NCBI GenBank assembly: GCA_947089425.1
Contig: CAMUKG010000001.1
Location: forward strand, 1-64,000
Source of the DNA: an uncultured Clostridia bacterium
Lineage (GTDB): Bacteria; Bacillota; Clostridia; Christensenellales; Pumilibacteraceae
Length of the DNA stretch: 64,000 nt
Reading direction: 5' to 3'
Under the pieces are notes generated by a model. It searched no databases. It was not told where the DNA came from and worked only from the letters and a program-made list of their open reading frames with translations. Position numbers and translations under genes: made by a program. Positions 46,134 through 55,675 of this stretch are shown here, piece by piece. Position 1 is the first letter of the stretch. Every line of letters starts with the position of its first letter.

Positions 46134-46718
46134 ATGTATAATTATATAAAAGGAACATATGTTTTTGCGGGCGAAAATTACGTGGTAATAGAAGCGGGCG
46201 GTATAGGTTACGAACTTTACGCAAGCGGCGATACGATACAAAAACTCGGCAGAATAGGCGACGAATGTAAAGTTTATTGCTATTTAAACGTTAAAGAAGA
46301 CGAAATGAGTTTGTTCGGATTTGCGACGCAATCCGAAAAGGACTTCTTTATAAAATTGATTAACGTGTCGGGAATAGGCTGCAGAATGGCTATTTCAATA
46401 CTCGGAAGCGGTAATCTGTCTGACATAATAACGGCAATTACAACCGCCGACGTAGGTAAGCTCGGAAAAATCAAAGGTATAGGAAAGAAAACAGCCGAGA
46501 GAATAGTGGTTGAGTTGCGCGATAAGCTTGCGCCGGGTAGCGAATCGATATTTGCGAATTCTGCGCAAGTAGGCGCGACCGTTCCTGTCGACAGCGAGGC
46601 TGTGGAAGCTCTTATGTCGTTAGGGTACACGCGGCAGGAAGCAACGGCGGCAGTTTCGCGCGTGAAAAAAGACGGACTCGGTACCGAAGAAATAGTGCTC
46701 GCGGCTCTAAAAGGCTAA
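46134..46718 (+). CDS. ruvA: Holliday junction DNA helicase subunit RuvA
   Basis: RuvA holds the four-way junction. The 194-residue protein has an OB fold (YIKGTYVFAGENYVVIEAGGIGYE), a double helix-hairpin-helix region (LINVSGIGCRMAISILG, IKGIGKKTAERIVVELRDK) and domain III for RuvB contact (EALMSLGYTRQEATAAV). Confidence 0.96.
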   Translation: MYNYIKGTYVFAGENYVVIEAGGIGYELYASGDTIQKLGRIGDECKVYCYLNVKEDEMSLFGFATQSEKDFFIKLINVSGIGCRMAISILGSGNLSDIITAITTADVGKLGKIKGIGKKTAERIVVELRDKLAPGSESIFANSAQVGATVPVDSEAVEALMSLGYTRQEATAAVSRVKKDGLGTEEIVLAALKG

Positions 46719-46739
46719 ATCCGATAGGGAATAAAGATA

Positions 46740-47771
46740 ATGGACGAAGAAAGATTTATCACAAGTACAAAAACCGCCGACGACGGCGCGCTCGACATGA
46801 CGTTGCGCCCGAAAACTTTAAGCGAGTATGTGGGGCAAGACAAAATCAAAAGTAACTTAAAAGTTTTTATAGAGGCGAGTAAAAAAAGAAAAGAAGCGCT
46901 CGACCATGTGCTTTTATACGGACCTCCCGGACTCGGAAAGACTACTCTGTCACACATAATAGCATCCGAACTTGGAGTTCAACTTCGTATAACGAGCGGG
47001 CCTTCTATTGAACGCGCCGGCGACCTTGCCGCCATACTCACCAACTTAAACGAAAACGACGTTTTGTTTGTGGACGAAATTCATAGGTTAAATAGAGCTG
47101 TGGAAGAAGTTTTATATCCCGCTATGGAAGATTATGCGCTTGATATTGTAATCGGCAAAGGTCCGTCGGCGAGAAGTATGCGCCTTAATTTGCCGCATTT
47201 TACTTTAATAGGCGCAACCACTCGCGCCGGAATGCTCACGGGACCGTTGCGCGATAGATTCGGCGTTATTTGCAGGTTGGAAATGTATTCGCCCGAAGAG
47301 CTCGCCGTAATAGTGGGAAGAAGCGCCGAAATATTGAAAATAAAGCTTTCACGCGAAGCCTCAATTGAAATTGCGGGACGTTCGCGCGGAACTCCGCGTA
47401 TTGCCAATAGGTTGCTTAAACGGGTGCGCGATTTTGCCGAAGTGGAGCAAAACGGTAAAGTTGACACGCCTTTATGCAAGCGAGCGCTCGAACTTCTCGA
47501 AGTGGACGAGCTCGGGCTTGATTTTAACGACAGAAAATATTTGAGCGCGGTAATAGAAAAATTCGGTGGCGGACCTGTGGGGCTCGATACGGTGGCGTCA
47601 GCTATAAACGAAGAATCCGTGACCATAGAAGACGTTGTGGAGCCGTATTTGTTGCAACTCGGTTTTATTGCGCGAACTCCGAGAGGACGAGTTTGCCTGC
47701 CCGCAGCATACAAGCATTTGGGAATCGCTCAAAACGGCGTGAGTAATGAACAAATAGCTTTGCTTGAATAA
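46740..47771 (+). CDS. ruvB: Holliday junction DNA helicase motor RuvB
   Basis: RuvB is the AAA+ hexameric motor for branch migration, 343 residues. Walker [11 protein letters not shown], Walker [10 protein letters not shown], sensor region [18 protein letters not shown] and the C-terminal winged helix ending RTPRGR are present. It starts 21 bases after ruvA. Confidence 0.97.
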   Translation: MDEERFITSTKTADDGALDMTLRPKTLSEYVGQDKIKSNLKVFIEASKKRKEALDHVLLYGPPGLGKTTLSHIIASELGVQLRITSGPSIERAGDLAAILTNLNENDVLFVDEIHRLNRAVEEVLYPAMEDYALDIVIGKGPSARSMRLNLPHFTLIGATTRAGMLTGPLRDRFGVICRLEMYSPEELAVIVGRSAEILKIKLSREASIEIAGRSRGTPRIANRLLKRVRDFAEVEQNGKVDTPLCKRALELLEVDELGLDFNDRKYLSAVIEKFGGGPVGLDTVASAINEESVTIEDVVEPYLLQLGFIARTPRGRVCLPAAYKHLGIAQNGVSNEQIALLE

Positions 47772-47786
47772 ATTGATGGTTTGTAA

Positions 47787-48860
47787 ATGAAAAAAAGCGA
47801 CTTTTATTACGAATTACCGCAAGAACTTATTGCGCAAAGCCCCGCAACTCCGCGCGACAGCTCGCGTTTGTTGGTATATAATAGAGAGACAAATTCGACA
47901 GAGCATAAAATATTTTCCGATTTGCCGAATTATTTGCAAAAAGGCGACGTGCTTGTTATAAATAACACAAGAGTTTTGCCCGCAAGGATTTTCGGCGTAA
48001 AGACAGATACGGGAGCGAGAATCGAATTATTGCTCCACAAACGGCTGAATTTGAAAGAGTGGGAGGTTTTGGCGCGACCTATAAAACGGTTAAAGACGGG
48101 CAGTGAAATGGCTTTTTCTTCGTCGCTCTCCGCTAAGGTTTTAAAAATAGGCGACGAGGGAATAGCAAACGTTCGATTTGAATATGACGGCGTATTCGAA
48201 TCGATTTTGTCGCAAATAGGTGAAATGCCGTTACCGCCTTATATTAAAGAAAAACCGACCGATTCCGAAAGATACCAAACTGTATATTCCAAATCGGAAG
48301 GTTCGAGCGCCGCCCCGACTGCGGGATTGCATTTCACTCCCGACCTTTTGAATAAAATAAAATCGAAAGGGGTGGAAATAGTCGAGGTTTTGTTGCATGT
48401 CGGACTCGGAACGTTTCGTCCCGTTAAAACCGACGATATAAACGAGCACAAAATGCACAGCGAGCATTTTGAAATAACTCAAAGCGCGTGCGACGTTATA
48501 AATGCCGCGAAAAAAGAGGGTCGCAGAGTTATTGCAGTTGGTACTACGTCTGTCAGAGTGCTTGAAAGCGCTTCTGAAATATGCGGAAAAGTTTCGCCTA
48601 TGTGCGGAGAAACCGATATATTTATTTATCCGTCGTATGAGTTTAAAATAGTTGACGCTTTAATTACTAATTTTCATTTACCCGAGTCTACGCTTTTAAT
48701 GCTTGTGTCGGCGTTTTGCGGAAGAGAAAAGACTCTGGAATTGTATAAAACGGCTGTGGAGACAAGGTATCGTTTTTTTAGCTTCGGCGACGCGATGCTG
48801 ATTGTAGGCAGGAGCGACGACCAAAAAATCGAGCAAAAAAATGAGGTTACCGAAAAGTAA
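47787..48860 (+). CDS. queA: S-adenosylmethionine:tRNA ribosyltransferase-isomerase
   Basis: QueA adds the epoxycyclopentane ring precursor of queuosine to preQ1 in tRNA, using SAM. The 357-residue protein begins DFYYELPQELIAQ and has INNTRVLPARIFG and SAAPTAGLHFTPDLL. It pairs functionally with tgt, which follows after an unusual 284-base structured gap. Confidence 0.95.
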   Translation: MKKSDFYYELPQELIAQSPATPRDSSRLLVYNRETNSTEHKIFSDLPNYLQKGDVLVINNTRVLPARIFGVKTDTGARIELLLHKRLNLKEWEVLARPIKRLKTGSEMAFSSSLSAKVLKIGDEGIANVRFEYDGVFESILSQIGEMPLPPYIKEKPTDSERYQTVYSKSEGSSAAPTAGLHFTPDLLNKIKSKGVEIVEVLLHVGLGTFRPVKTDDINEHKMHSEHFEITQSACDVINAAKKEGRRVIAVGTTSVRVLESASEICGKVSPMCGETDIFIYPSYEFKIVDALITNFHLPESTLLMLVSAFCGREKTLELYKTAVETRYRFFSFGDAMLIVGRSDDQKIEQKNEVTEK

Positions 48861-50260
<1,400 letters not shown>

Positions 50261-50326
50261 AATTTAGCAAAAAATCTGCGAGGTTGTGTGCGGATTTGCT
50301 TGCGTTTAAATTAGAATTTATTACTA

Positions 50327-50765
50327 TTGCCTGTGTTTGGTAGCCATAAAAAATATTTCGATATGACCCAAAGCGGTCTTATGAACGGCGCTACGGGCGA
50401 CGTATTGAACAACATAGAAGTGGCGTATGACGAAACGCAAAAGCGTTATTATATTGTTTCCGATTGTCATACTTATCCGACGGACGGAGGCCCGCTGTTT
50501 GTTTCGTCGGCTTTTCGCTGACATATTTTACCGAGAAAACAAATTATTTGCGGCTCCTTCAACGCAGAGTCACAGTTTACTCGCTACGGTCGGAGAAGCG
50601 GAAACGGGATTTAAGCGAAATAGCAACTGTTGCATAATTCGTTCGCCGTATGGCTATGTTTTACGCTCAGAATCGCTTAAGGTGTTGTATTCGATGAGCG
50701 AAGTGGGAAACGAATACGAATGGATGTATCGAATTTATGCCCACACCGTACTTGTTTCCGAATAG
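50327..50765 (+). pseudogene. Decayed small gene in the tgt-rplS gap
   Basis: Two overlapping frames with gene-like codon use abut: 50327-50521 (ending ...SDCHTYPTDGGPLF and a stop) and, shifted by one base, about 50530-50765 (…RSPYGYVLRSESLKVLYSMSEVGNEYEWMYRIYAH...). A +1 shift around 50505-50575 would join them into about 140 residues. I do not recognise the family. The stretch 50261-50326 holds only an AAATCTGC/GCGGATTT hairpin (50272-50297) after tgt. The alternative is chance open frames. Confidence 0.35.
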
Positions 50766-50807
50766 AACTTTTTAAAGAAAAAATACTAAATCAAAAGTTT
50801 TTTACTC

Positions 50808-50844
50808 AAAATCGCTTGCCTTTCGTAAGCGATTTTGATATACT
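50808..50844 (+). promoter_or_regulatory. rplS promoter overlapping a 10-bp inverted repeat
   Basis: TTGCCT (50816-50821), 17 nt, TATACT (50839-50844). AAAATCGCTT (50808-50817) and AAGCGATTTT (50827-50836) form a perfect inverted repeat covering the -35 edge and spacer, either an operator-like site or the terminator of the preceding unit. Confidence 0.6.
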
Positions 50845-50856
50845 TATACGGTGACT

Positions 50857-50905
50857 CGCACGGTCCGCTGTTTTATATTAAAATTCGGTAGAGCATGAAC
50901 GTGCG
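50857..50905 (+). promoter_or_regulatory. Possible L19 leader RNA
   Basis: The short rplS leader can close with CGCACG (50857-50862) and CGTGCG (50900-50905), leaving the Shine-Dalgarno AAAGGAGG (50917-50924) just outside. Short L19-autoregulated leaders are known in Bacillota; identity here is by position only. Confidence 0.35.
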
Positions 50906-50931
50906 CAATAGAACTCAAAAGGAGGTAAGTC

Positions 50932-51279
50932 ATGTCTAACAGTCTTATTGAAGCAATCGAAAAAGAATACCTTAAAGCGGAAGTTCCTTCGTTTAACGTT
51001 GGCGACGTTGTTAAGGTGGGCGTAAAAGTCGTTGAGGGCAACCGCGAAAGAACTCAGGCTTTCGAGGGAACGGTTATAGCCAAGCGCAACGGCGGCGTTC
51101 GCGAAACGTTTACCGTGCGCAGAGTGTCGTTCGGCGTGGGAATCGAAAGAACTTTCCCGCTTCATTCGCCTCGTATCGAAAGCATTACGGTTGTGCGCAA
51201 AGGCAAGGTGCGCAGAGCTAAACTTTATTATTTGCGTAAGCTTTCGGGTAAAGCGGCGAAAATCAAAGAAATCAAATAA
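50932..51279 (+). CDS. rplS: 50S ribosomal protein L19
   Basis: A 115-residue protein at the 30S-50S interface, with [31 protein letters not shown] and the C-terminal [21 protein letters not shown]. It is normally between trmD and rbgA in Bacillota; here it stands alone with its own promoter, leader and terminator about 33 kb away. RBS AAAGGAGG lies before ATG 50932. Confidence 0.97.
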   Translation: MSNSLIEAIEKEYLKAEVPSFNVGDVVKVGVKVVEGNRERTQAFEGTVIAKRNGGVRETFTVRRVSFGVGIERTFPLHSPRIESITVVRKGKVRRAKLYYLRKLSGKAAKIKEIK

Positions 51280-51295
51280 TTTGTTTCTCAAAGAG

Positions 51296-51329
51296 AAAAG
51301 ACGCGTAACCGCGTCTTTTTTCTTTTTCA
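51296..51329 (+). terminator. Terminator after rplS
   Basis: AAAAGACGCG (51296-51305) and CGCGTCTTTT (51310-51319), loop TAAC, then TTTCTTTTT. Strong and symmetric. Confidence 0.88.
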
Positions 51330-51348
51330 GACTATTTACGTCAAACGC

Positions 51349-51377
51349 TTGATTATTTCGAAAAAGTATATTATTAT
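51349..51377 (+). promoter_or_regulatory. Promoter for the GT-C membrane protein gene
   Basis: TTGATT (51349-51354), 17 nt, TATTAT (51372-51377), 79 bases before ATG 51456. Confidence 0.5.
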
Positions 51378-51455
51378 AAAGAATAGGAAAAAACTGTTTT
51401 TGCCATAAACGTTTTTTCGAATATCGAGCACATAAAAAATCGGAGTGAAAAACTT

Positions 51456-52997
51456 ATGAACTTTTCGAACGGATTACTTTCTGCTAAAATTGCGGGTGTG
51501 CTGTATCCGCTGTTTTTCTCTTTGCTAACGGCGGTTGCGATAATCGCTTTTATTTGGCTTATGGTTCGCCTTGTTGGGCGCACAGACTCAAATGACGCGG
51601 TTTCGGCGCCTGAGCAAGCGAAACGCATGAACTTTACTGCTCCGTTACTTATCTTGCTTGTAATTGGACTTATTTTAAGACTCATTTTCGTGTTCGTCGT
51701 TAAAGGATACCGCCCCGAATTGAACAAAATCATATCTATGTTTTCGTCGCTGAAAAACGGGTTCGGCAACAATTATTCCACCGACATATTTCCCGTAACA
51801 TATTATATATACTCGCTGTTCGGCGCATTTGCGAATTTGTTCGGCTTGGGAACGGAATCGGTTATGTTGCCCGTTCTCATAAAATTGCCGCTTATAGCCG
51901 CCGACCTTATAACGGCGTTCATACTTTTCAAACTTACGAAGAAATATCTTAATTCTGCGGCTGCGGTCGTTGTGGCGGGATTCGTTTGTCTGTGCCCGTT
52001 GTTTGTATTTGCGTCGGGAGTGTGGGCAACGCAGTATTCGCTTCTGACTATGCTGTTGGTTCTTACCTTATATTTTGTTGTGGAAAAGAATTTCATCGCT
52101 ACAATAGGGTGTTTTTCGGCGGCGCTTTTGTGCCACAAAGACGCTATGTTTTTATTCCCGCTCGTAGCCGTGTTTGTAATATACGGGCTCGTTAAAGCTT
52201 GCATAACGGTTCATAAGGCGAAAAATGTATCTTTTGCCGAATTGCTTAAAAATCCGTCGATGCGTCCCGTTTTCACAGTGCCCGTAAGTATTGTAGGGTT
52301 TATGCTTATTTCGTATCTTGTTTCGCTTCCCGTAATTCATTCGTCTTACGGCGCGGGATATTTTACGTTTATATATGAGCTTTACTTGAAGCCGCTTGCG
52401 TCGTTCGAAGTTTTCGGAAGAAATTCGCTCGGCATATTCAACTTGTTTTTGCGCAACGGCGTGGCGCTCAATTCGCGTTTCCCGTCGGTCGTGTTTACGG
52501 TGCTTTTTGCGGTAATAATTACTGGCATAGTGCTATTGGTATATCTCAGCAAAAAGAACAGAGCGAACCTCATGTTTTTGGGCGGTTATATAATATTGAC
52601 GCTTGCCACTTATTTCGTAGGTTTTTCGGAATTCAGTTTGCTTGCGGCTGTGGTTATTTTCCTTATGTCGTTCCTATTGATTCGCGACAAGCGAATAATC
52701 TCCGTTTTCGGCATATTGAGCTTGCTTATTACGGTTAACGCTTCTACGGTCATGTCTTATGCCGGGTATTACAATAATCTTTCCGATTATTACGTTTTGT
52801 CGGGGACTCCCGTTCTCAAAGGCGGAATATCGGCGGTTACGCTCGTTTGCTCCGCTCTCGCCGTGCTCACTCATTTGTATGCCACCGTTGTGCTTTTGGA
52901 TATTTCCATGAGCAACAAAAGAAAACTTTTGCCGCAAATTGCCGACGCCGATTTTAAGAAAGCTATGAGTTCGTTCTTTTCGATTAAAAACAAATGA
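51456..52997 (+). CDS. Polytopic GT-C-like glycosyltransferase (Gpi18/mannosyltransferase-like)
   Basis: This 513-residue membrane protein has about 11-13 hydrophobic helices. The pattern of an early loop after the second helix (GYRPELNKI), PVTYYIYSLFGAFANLFG, KLPLIAADLITAFILFKL and SGVWATQYSLLTMLL resembles GT-C glycosyltransferases of the Gpi18-like type, which use polyprenyl-phosphate sugars on the outer membrane face. The classic catalytic Asp of the first loop is not obvious, so the assignment is to fold more than to activity. A short soluble tail ends the protein. It precedes comM by 46 bases. Confidence 0.55.
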   Translation: MNFSNGLLSAKIAGVLYPLFFSLLTAVAIIAFIWLMVRLVGRTDSNDAVSAPEQAKRMNFTAPLLILLVIGLILRLIFVFVVKGYRPELNKIISMFSSLKNGFGNNYSTDIFPVTYYIYSLFGAFANLFGLGTESVMLPVLIKLPLIAADLITAFILFKLTKKYLNSAAAVVVAGFVCLCPLFVFASGVWATQYSLLTMLLVLTLYFVVEKNFIATIGCFSAALLCHKDAMFLFPLVAVFVIYGLVKACITVHKAKNVSFAELLKNPSMRPVFTVPVSIVGFMLISYLVSLPVIHSSYGAGYFTFIYELYLKPLASFEVFGRNSLGIFNLFLRNGVALNSRFPSVVFTVLFAVIITGIVLLVYLSKKNRANLMFLGGYIILTLATYFVGFSEFSLLAAVVIFLMSFLLIRDKRIISVFGILSLLITVNASTVMSYAGYYNNLSDYYVLSGTPVLKGGISAVTLVCSALAVLTHLYATVVLLDISMSNKRKLLPQIADADFKKAMSSFFSIKNK

Positions 52998-53043
52998 ACT
53001 CGACCGAGCGTTCGAATAACGAGAAAAAGGCGAGGGACGGCAA

Positions 53044-54576
53044 ATGCTTGCGAAAGTAAAAAGTTTCGGCTTAACAGGTTTAATCGGCTACGAGGTTGAC
53101 GTTGAAGTCGACGTGCATTCGGGACTACCCGGCATAGAAATGGTCGGGTTGCCCGACACTGCCATTAGAGAGAGTCGCGAGCGCGTTCGCAGTGCGATAA
53201 AGAACAGCGCGTATAAATTTGCGCCGAATAAAATTACAATAAATTTAGCGCCCGCCGACATTAAAAAAGAGGGTCCTCTTTACGATTTGCCTATTGCGCT
53301 TGCCGTTTTAGCCGCTACGCAACAGCTTGACGTTGTAAAACTTCAAGGCACGGTATTTGTCGGGGAGTTGTCGCTCGACGGCACAATAAGAAGAGTTCGC
53401 GGGATTTTGCCAATAATTCTTTCCGCAAAAAAGGCGGGCTACAAGCGCATTGTAATTCCTTACGAAAACCGCAATGAGACGGTGTATGTTGGCGGCGTTG
53501 AGGTGTTCGCGTTCAAATCGCTTAGCGAAACTGTAAGGCATTTGTCGGGTGAAGCGGTTGCGGAACCCGTGCCGAAAGCCGACCCGAAAACCTTAACCGC
53601 GCAAGCGGAATATGCCGAAGATATGAAATATGTTAAGGGGCAATACGCCGCAAAGCGCGCTCTCGAAATAGCCGCTGCGGGCGGGCATAACATTTTAATG
53701 CTCGGACCTCCCGGCGGAGGAAAAACAATGCTCGCGAAATGTTTGCCGTCCATATTGCCCGAAATGACTCTCGACGAGGCACTCGAAACCACTAAAATTC
53801 ATTCGGTGGCGGGGTGTCTCGGAACCGACGACTGTTTAATCACTCATCGCCCGTTTAGGTCGCCGCACCACACCGCAAGCAGAATAGCTCTTGCGGGAGG
53901 CGGTCCGTCGGCGCGTCCGGGAGAAATAAGCATAGCGCATAACGGCGTTTTATTTATGGACGAGCTTCCCGAGTATCCGAGAGTGGTGCTTGAAATTCTG
54001 CGACAGCCGCTCGAAGATAGGCAAATAACCGTTTCGCGCGCTCAACGGACGGTTAGCTATCCCGCGAACTTTATGTTTGTTGCGAGTATGAATCCGTGCC
54101 CGTGCGGCAACTACGGTTCGTCGCGCGGCGAATGCACGTGCACGCCCGCCATGATAGAAAAGTATCATTCGAAAATTTCGGGTCCGCTTCTTGATAGAAT
54201 AGACTTGCAAATCGAAGTGGAAAACGTTACATACGACGAGCTCACTTGCTCCGAAGAGGCGGAAGATTCGGCTTCGGTAAAAGAGCGCGTCGACTTTGCT
54301 CGAAAAATACAAACCGAGCGCTATAAAGGTACGCAAGTGTATTGCAACGCGGGCATGAATTCGCGAATGTTAAACGAATATTGCGCTCTCGATTCTGACG
54401 CTCAATCGTTGTTGAAAGACGCGTTTTCTCGACTCGATTTGTCGGCTCGCGCATATACGAGAGTTTTAAAGGTTGCACGCACAATCGCCGACTTGGCGGG
54501 CGAGAAGAACATTTCGGCGGAGCATATTGCCGAAGCCGTTCAATATCGAAGTTTAGACAGGGGATATTGGAAATAA
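53044..54576 (+). CDS. comM: YifB/ComM-family Mg-chelatase-like ATPase
   Basis: This 510-residue protein has an N-terminal S5/Lon-protease-like domain (GLPGIEMVGLPDTAIRESRERVRSA), a central AAA+ Mg-chelatase domain (Walker A GPPGGGKTMLAK, LFMDELPEY) and a C-terminal Mg-chelatase domain with a zinc-like MNPCPCGNYG segment. ComM is a branch-migration helicase that aids integration of transformed DNA in naturally competent species. Neighbour dprA supports a recombination role. Confidence 0.92.
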   Translation: MLAKVKSFGLTGLIGYEVDVEVDVHSGLPGIEMVGLPDTAIRESRERVRSAIKNSAYKFAPNKITINLAPADIKKEGPLYDLPIALAVLAATQQLDVVKLQGTVFVGELSLDGTIRRVRGILPIILSAKKAGYKRIVIPYENRNETVYVGGVEVFAFKSLSETVRHLSGEAVAEPVPKADPKTLTAQAEYAEDMKYVKGQYAAKRALEIAAAGGHNILMLGPPGGGKTMLAKCLPSILPEMTLDEALETTKIHSVAGCLGTDDCLITHRPFRSPHHTASRIALAGGGPSARPGEISIAHNGVLFMDELPEYPRVVLEILRQPLEDRQITVSRAQRTVSYPANFMFVASMNPCPCGNYGSSRGECTCTPAMIEKYHSKISGPLLDRIDLQIEVENVTYDELTCSEEAEDSASVKERVDFARKIQTERYKGTQVYCNAGMNSRMLNEYCALDSDAQSLLKDAFSRLDLSARAYTRVLKVARTIADLAGEKNISAEHIAEAVQYRSLDRGYWK

Positions 54577-54578
54577 CG

Positions 54579-55658
54579 ATGGGAGTAACCGAAAATCTTA
54601 TTTATTATTGGCTCGGAATTTCGGGCATTACTTCTCGTAGGGCTAACGCGCTTTTATCGAATTATTCTCCGCTCGAACTTTGGGAGAAAATAGGAAACGA
54701 GTTAACAAACGTTTCGGCGTTCGGCGACAAGGCTTACGACGCATTGTTAAGGTACCGTAGCGAAGAGTTTTTGACGAAAAGCATAGAAAAACTCGACAAC
54801 ATGGGAATATCGTTTATTACTTACGAAAAATTTCCCGAGTTACTTTCGCAGCGAGAAGTAGACCCGCCTATGCTTTTATATTACAAGGGCGATATTTCGC
54901 TGATTCGTTCTAATTGCGTCGGAGTTGTCGGTACTCGCGAATGCACTGCCTACGGCAAAGAAGCTACGAACAGACTTGTTACCGATTTATGCAAATACAA
55001 CGTGACGATAGTCAGCGGACTTGCTACCGGCATAGACACTTATGCGCATCGCGCCACCCTTAAAGCGGGCGGAAAAACGATTGCCGTTCTCGGTAGCGGC
55101 CTGAATTGCATAGCGCCTCAGTCTAACGTGGGGCTCAGCGAAGAAATAATAAACGCGGGCGGACTTATTTTAACCGAGTATTTACCGCGAACGGAAGCAA
55201 CCCGTTTCACATTTCCCGAACGCAATCGCATAATAAGCGGACTTAGCATAGGAGTGATAGTTGTGGAGGCGGGGCTTAAAAGCGGAGCTTTGATTACAGC
55301 CGATTATGCGTGCGAGCAAAACAGAACGTTGTTTGCCGTTCCCGGTAATATCACAAGCACGCGTTCGGTGGGAACAAATCGTTTGCTGTACGACGGAGCC
55401 GTGCCGGCGCTCACAGCGGAAGACGTTTGCGAGACTTTAAACTTATCTTATAGAAAAATCGAAAAAAATACTCGCTCAATTCAGCTTGACATTTTCGAAC
55501 AAAAGATTTATAACATACTACTGTCGGGCGAACAAAATTTCGATTCGCTTGTTTTTGCCGCCGAAATGGCGCCGCAAAAGCTTACGGCTTTGCTGTCTTT
55601 ATTAGAACTTAAAGGAATAGTAAAAAGAAAGCAGTCAAACGTTTTTTGTTTGGCTTAA
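54579..55658 (+). CDS. dprA: DNA processing protein DprA
   Basis: DprA loads RecA on incoming single-stranded DNA. The 359-residue protein shows the Rossmann-like core VGTRECTAYGKEATNRL, SGLATGIDTYAHRATLKAGGKTIAVLGSGL, FPERNRIISGLS, and a C-terminal winged helix. The N-terminal helix-hairpin region (WLGISGITSRRANALL) is present. ATG 54579 is preferred; an in-frame TTG at 54567 would overlap the end of comM. Confidence 0.93.
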   Translation: MGVTENLIYYWLGISGITSRRANALLSNYSPLELWEKIGNELTNVSAFGDKAYDALLRYRSEEFLTKSIEKLDNMGISFITYEKFPELLSQREVDPPMLLYYKGDISLIRSNCVGVVGTRECTAYGKEATNRLVTDLCKYNVTIVSGLATGIDTYAHRATLKAGGKTIAVLGSGLNCIAPQSNVGLSEEIINAGGLILTEYLPRTEATRFTFPERNRIISGLSIGVIVVEAGLKSGALITADYACEQNRTLFAVPGNITSTRSVGTNRLLYDGAVPALTAEDVCETLNLSYRKIEKNTRSIQLDIFEQKIYNILLSGEQNFDSLVFAAEMAPQKLTALLSLLELKGIVKRKQSNVFCLA

Positions 55659-55675
55659 AGTGAGGAAAATTTAAC

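Noticed and set aside
50261..50931. tRNA or other small RNA gene in the tgt-rplS gap.
   Set aside because: No acceptor/T-arm pattern or cloverleaf could be drawn.
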